Source: Cymbomonas tetramitiformis (Eukaryota > Chlorophyta > Pyramimonadophyceae > Pyramimonadales > Pyramimonadaceae). From it: 64,000 bases of DNA. The DNA is taken from the NCBI GenBank assembly GCA_001247695.2, contig LGRX02035499.1, positions 124,001 to 188,000 of the forward strand, given 5' to 3'. This document shows, piece by piece, positions 63,580 through 64,000 of the stretch; position 1 is the first letter of the stretch, and each line of letters begins with the position of its first letter. Position numbers and translations under genes: made by a program. The notes below the pieces were generated by a model. It had not been told where the DNA came from and did no database searches. It worked only from the letters and a program-made list of their open reading frames with translations.

Positions 63580-64000
63580 GCACGACATCCGTCTGCTCCC
63601 GACCTACATCACCTCGAAGGACAATGTCTATTCTGACCTCCTCTCGAGGGGCCAGGTAGCAGAGTTCAAGAGGCGGTTCAGGGAGGACAGGCAGGTGTCC
63701 GCTTGGATCGAGGACAGGGATGATTGGATGCTCCTGCCCAACTTGTGGGCACCTTTGGACGTCCAGTTCGGCCCTTTCTCGGTGGACTGTTGTGTTTCTC
63801 GGCATGGTGCCAACTCCTTCTGCAGAGTCGGTTGGACAAAGGAGGACGATGCCAGGGTTATGGACTTTCGGGGCCATAACGCCTGGGGAAATCTTCCTTT
63901 CTCCGATTTCCTTGCTATCCTCCAGAACTTTCTGAGGTGCAAACGACGGCAGCAGAATGGCACCTCCGGAACCTTCTTGGTCCCTTGTTGGGAGGGAAAC
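63580..64000 (+). pseudogene. pol: Pol of IV-2, part after the III-2 insertion
   Basis: Resumes exactly where 56903 stopped: the codon split by III-2 becomes Gln and gives a Val-Gln-His-Asp-Ile join, as in VCAQHDIRL of III-1. RNase H end (KDNVYSDLLSRG) and the methyltransferase-like part follow (FSVDCCVSRHGANSF, HNAWGNLPFSDFLAI, CKRRQQNGTSGTFLVP). The frame is open to the window end. The motif is NLPF, as in family III. Confidence 0.85.

Larger units (their letters stand above)
52424..64000 (+). mobile_element. IV-2: family IV YR element, interrupted and running off the window
   Basis: Leader, gag and pol in order. Pol is split at 56903/63580 by III-2. Gag and pol each have a frameshift and pol has a TAG, so the copy is decayed. 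Recombinase and 3' terminus lie beyond 64000. Confidence 0.85.

Overview
The window is eukaryotic DNA made almost entirely of nested tyrosine-recombinase (YR) retrotransposons. At least thirteen copies or fragments of five families (called I to V here) sit around a few scraps of host sequence. The pol genes carry reverse transcriptase (RT), RNase H and a Dam-like adenine-methyltransferase-like domain. Termini, where complete, are split direct repeats in the order A1 - genes - B1-A2-B2. Together these match the PAT-like/DIRS-like group of YR retroelements (established for that group). There are no prokaryotic operons. Host pieces look like exons with AG/GT borders. The species cannot be fixed from the sequence; several premature stops look like C-to-T changes at CAG/CTG sites, which would fit a genome with CHG methylation (green lineage or similar), but this is only an inference.

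Layout. 1-4705: family I copy I-1 (+; gag partly outside the window), inserted into the pol gene of a family II element whose 3' part follows at 4706-7870. 7871-11401: non-coding and repeat-rich DNA, a 32-bp minisatellite, one small Cys-rich ORF and a large fold-back repeat around a 371-base assembly gap (10205-10575). 11402-15010: I-2 (+, deleted and decayed). 15047-15182: a host protein-kinase exon (-). 15301-19545: I-3 (-). 19546-36171: I-4 (-), split by two younger insertions, the apparently intact I-5 (19711-24789, +) and III-1 (28992-35671, +). 36833-37062: a second kinase exon (-), whose reading phase fits the first across a 21.65-kb intron formed largely by these elements. 39428-39804 and 49667-51680: a family V relic split by I-6 (39805-49666, +), whose gag is itself split by the non-coding element IV-1 (40503-45479). 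51766-51988: a MITE. 52002-52361: a solo A-B terminus. 52424 to the end: IV-2 (+), whose RNase H region is split exactly by III-2 (56904-63579).

How the parts work together. Each autonomous element supplies a Gag-like RNA-binding/particle protein, a Pol that copies the RNA, and a YR that joins a circular DNA copy to a target without target-site duplication. Family I has a feature I do not know from described elements: a Tudor-like chromatin-reader domain fused in frame upstream of the recombinase in at least five copies. Families I and III share a hairpin that straddles the A1/leader boundary; leaders of III and IV contain arrays of hairpins with compensatory base changes between copies. Families III and IV place gag and pol in one frame separated by a single UGA. 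Family I instead uses a near-overlapping stop/start (TGATG, TAAAATG, TAGGGATG).
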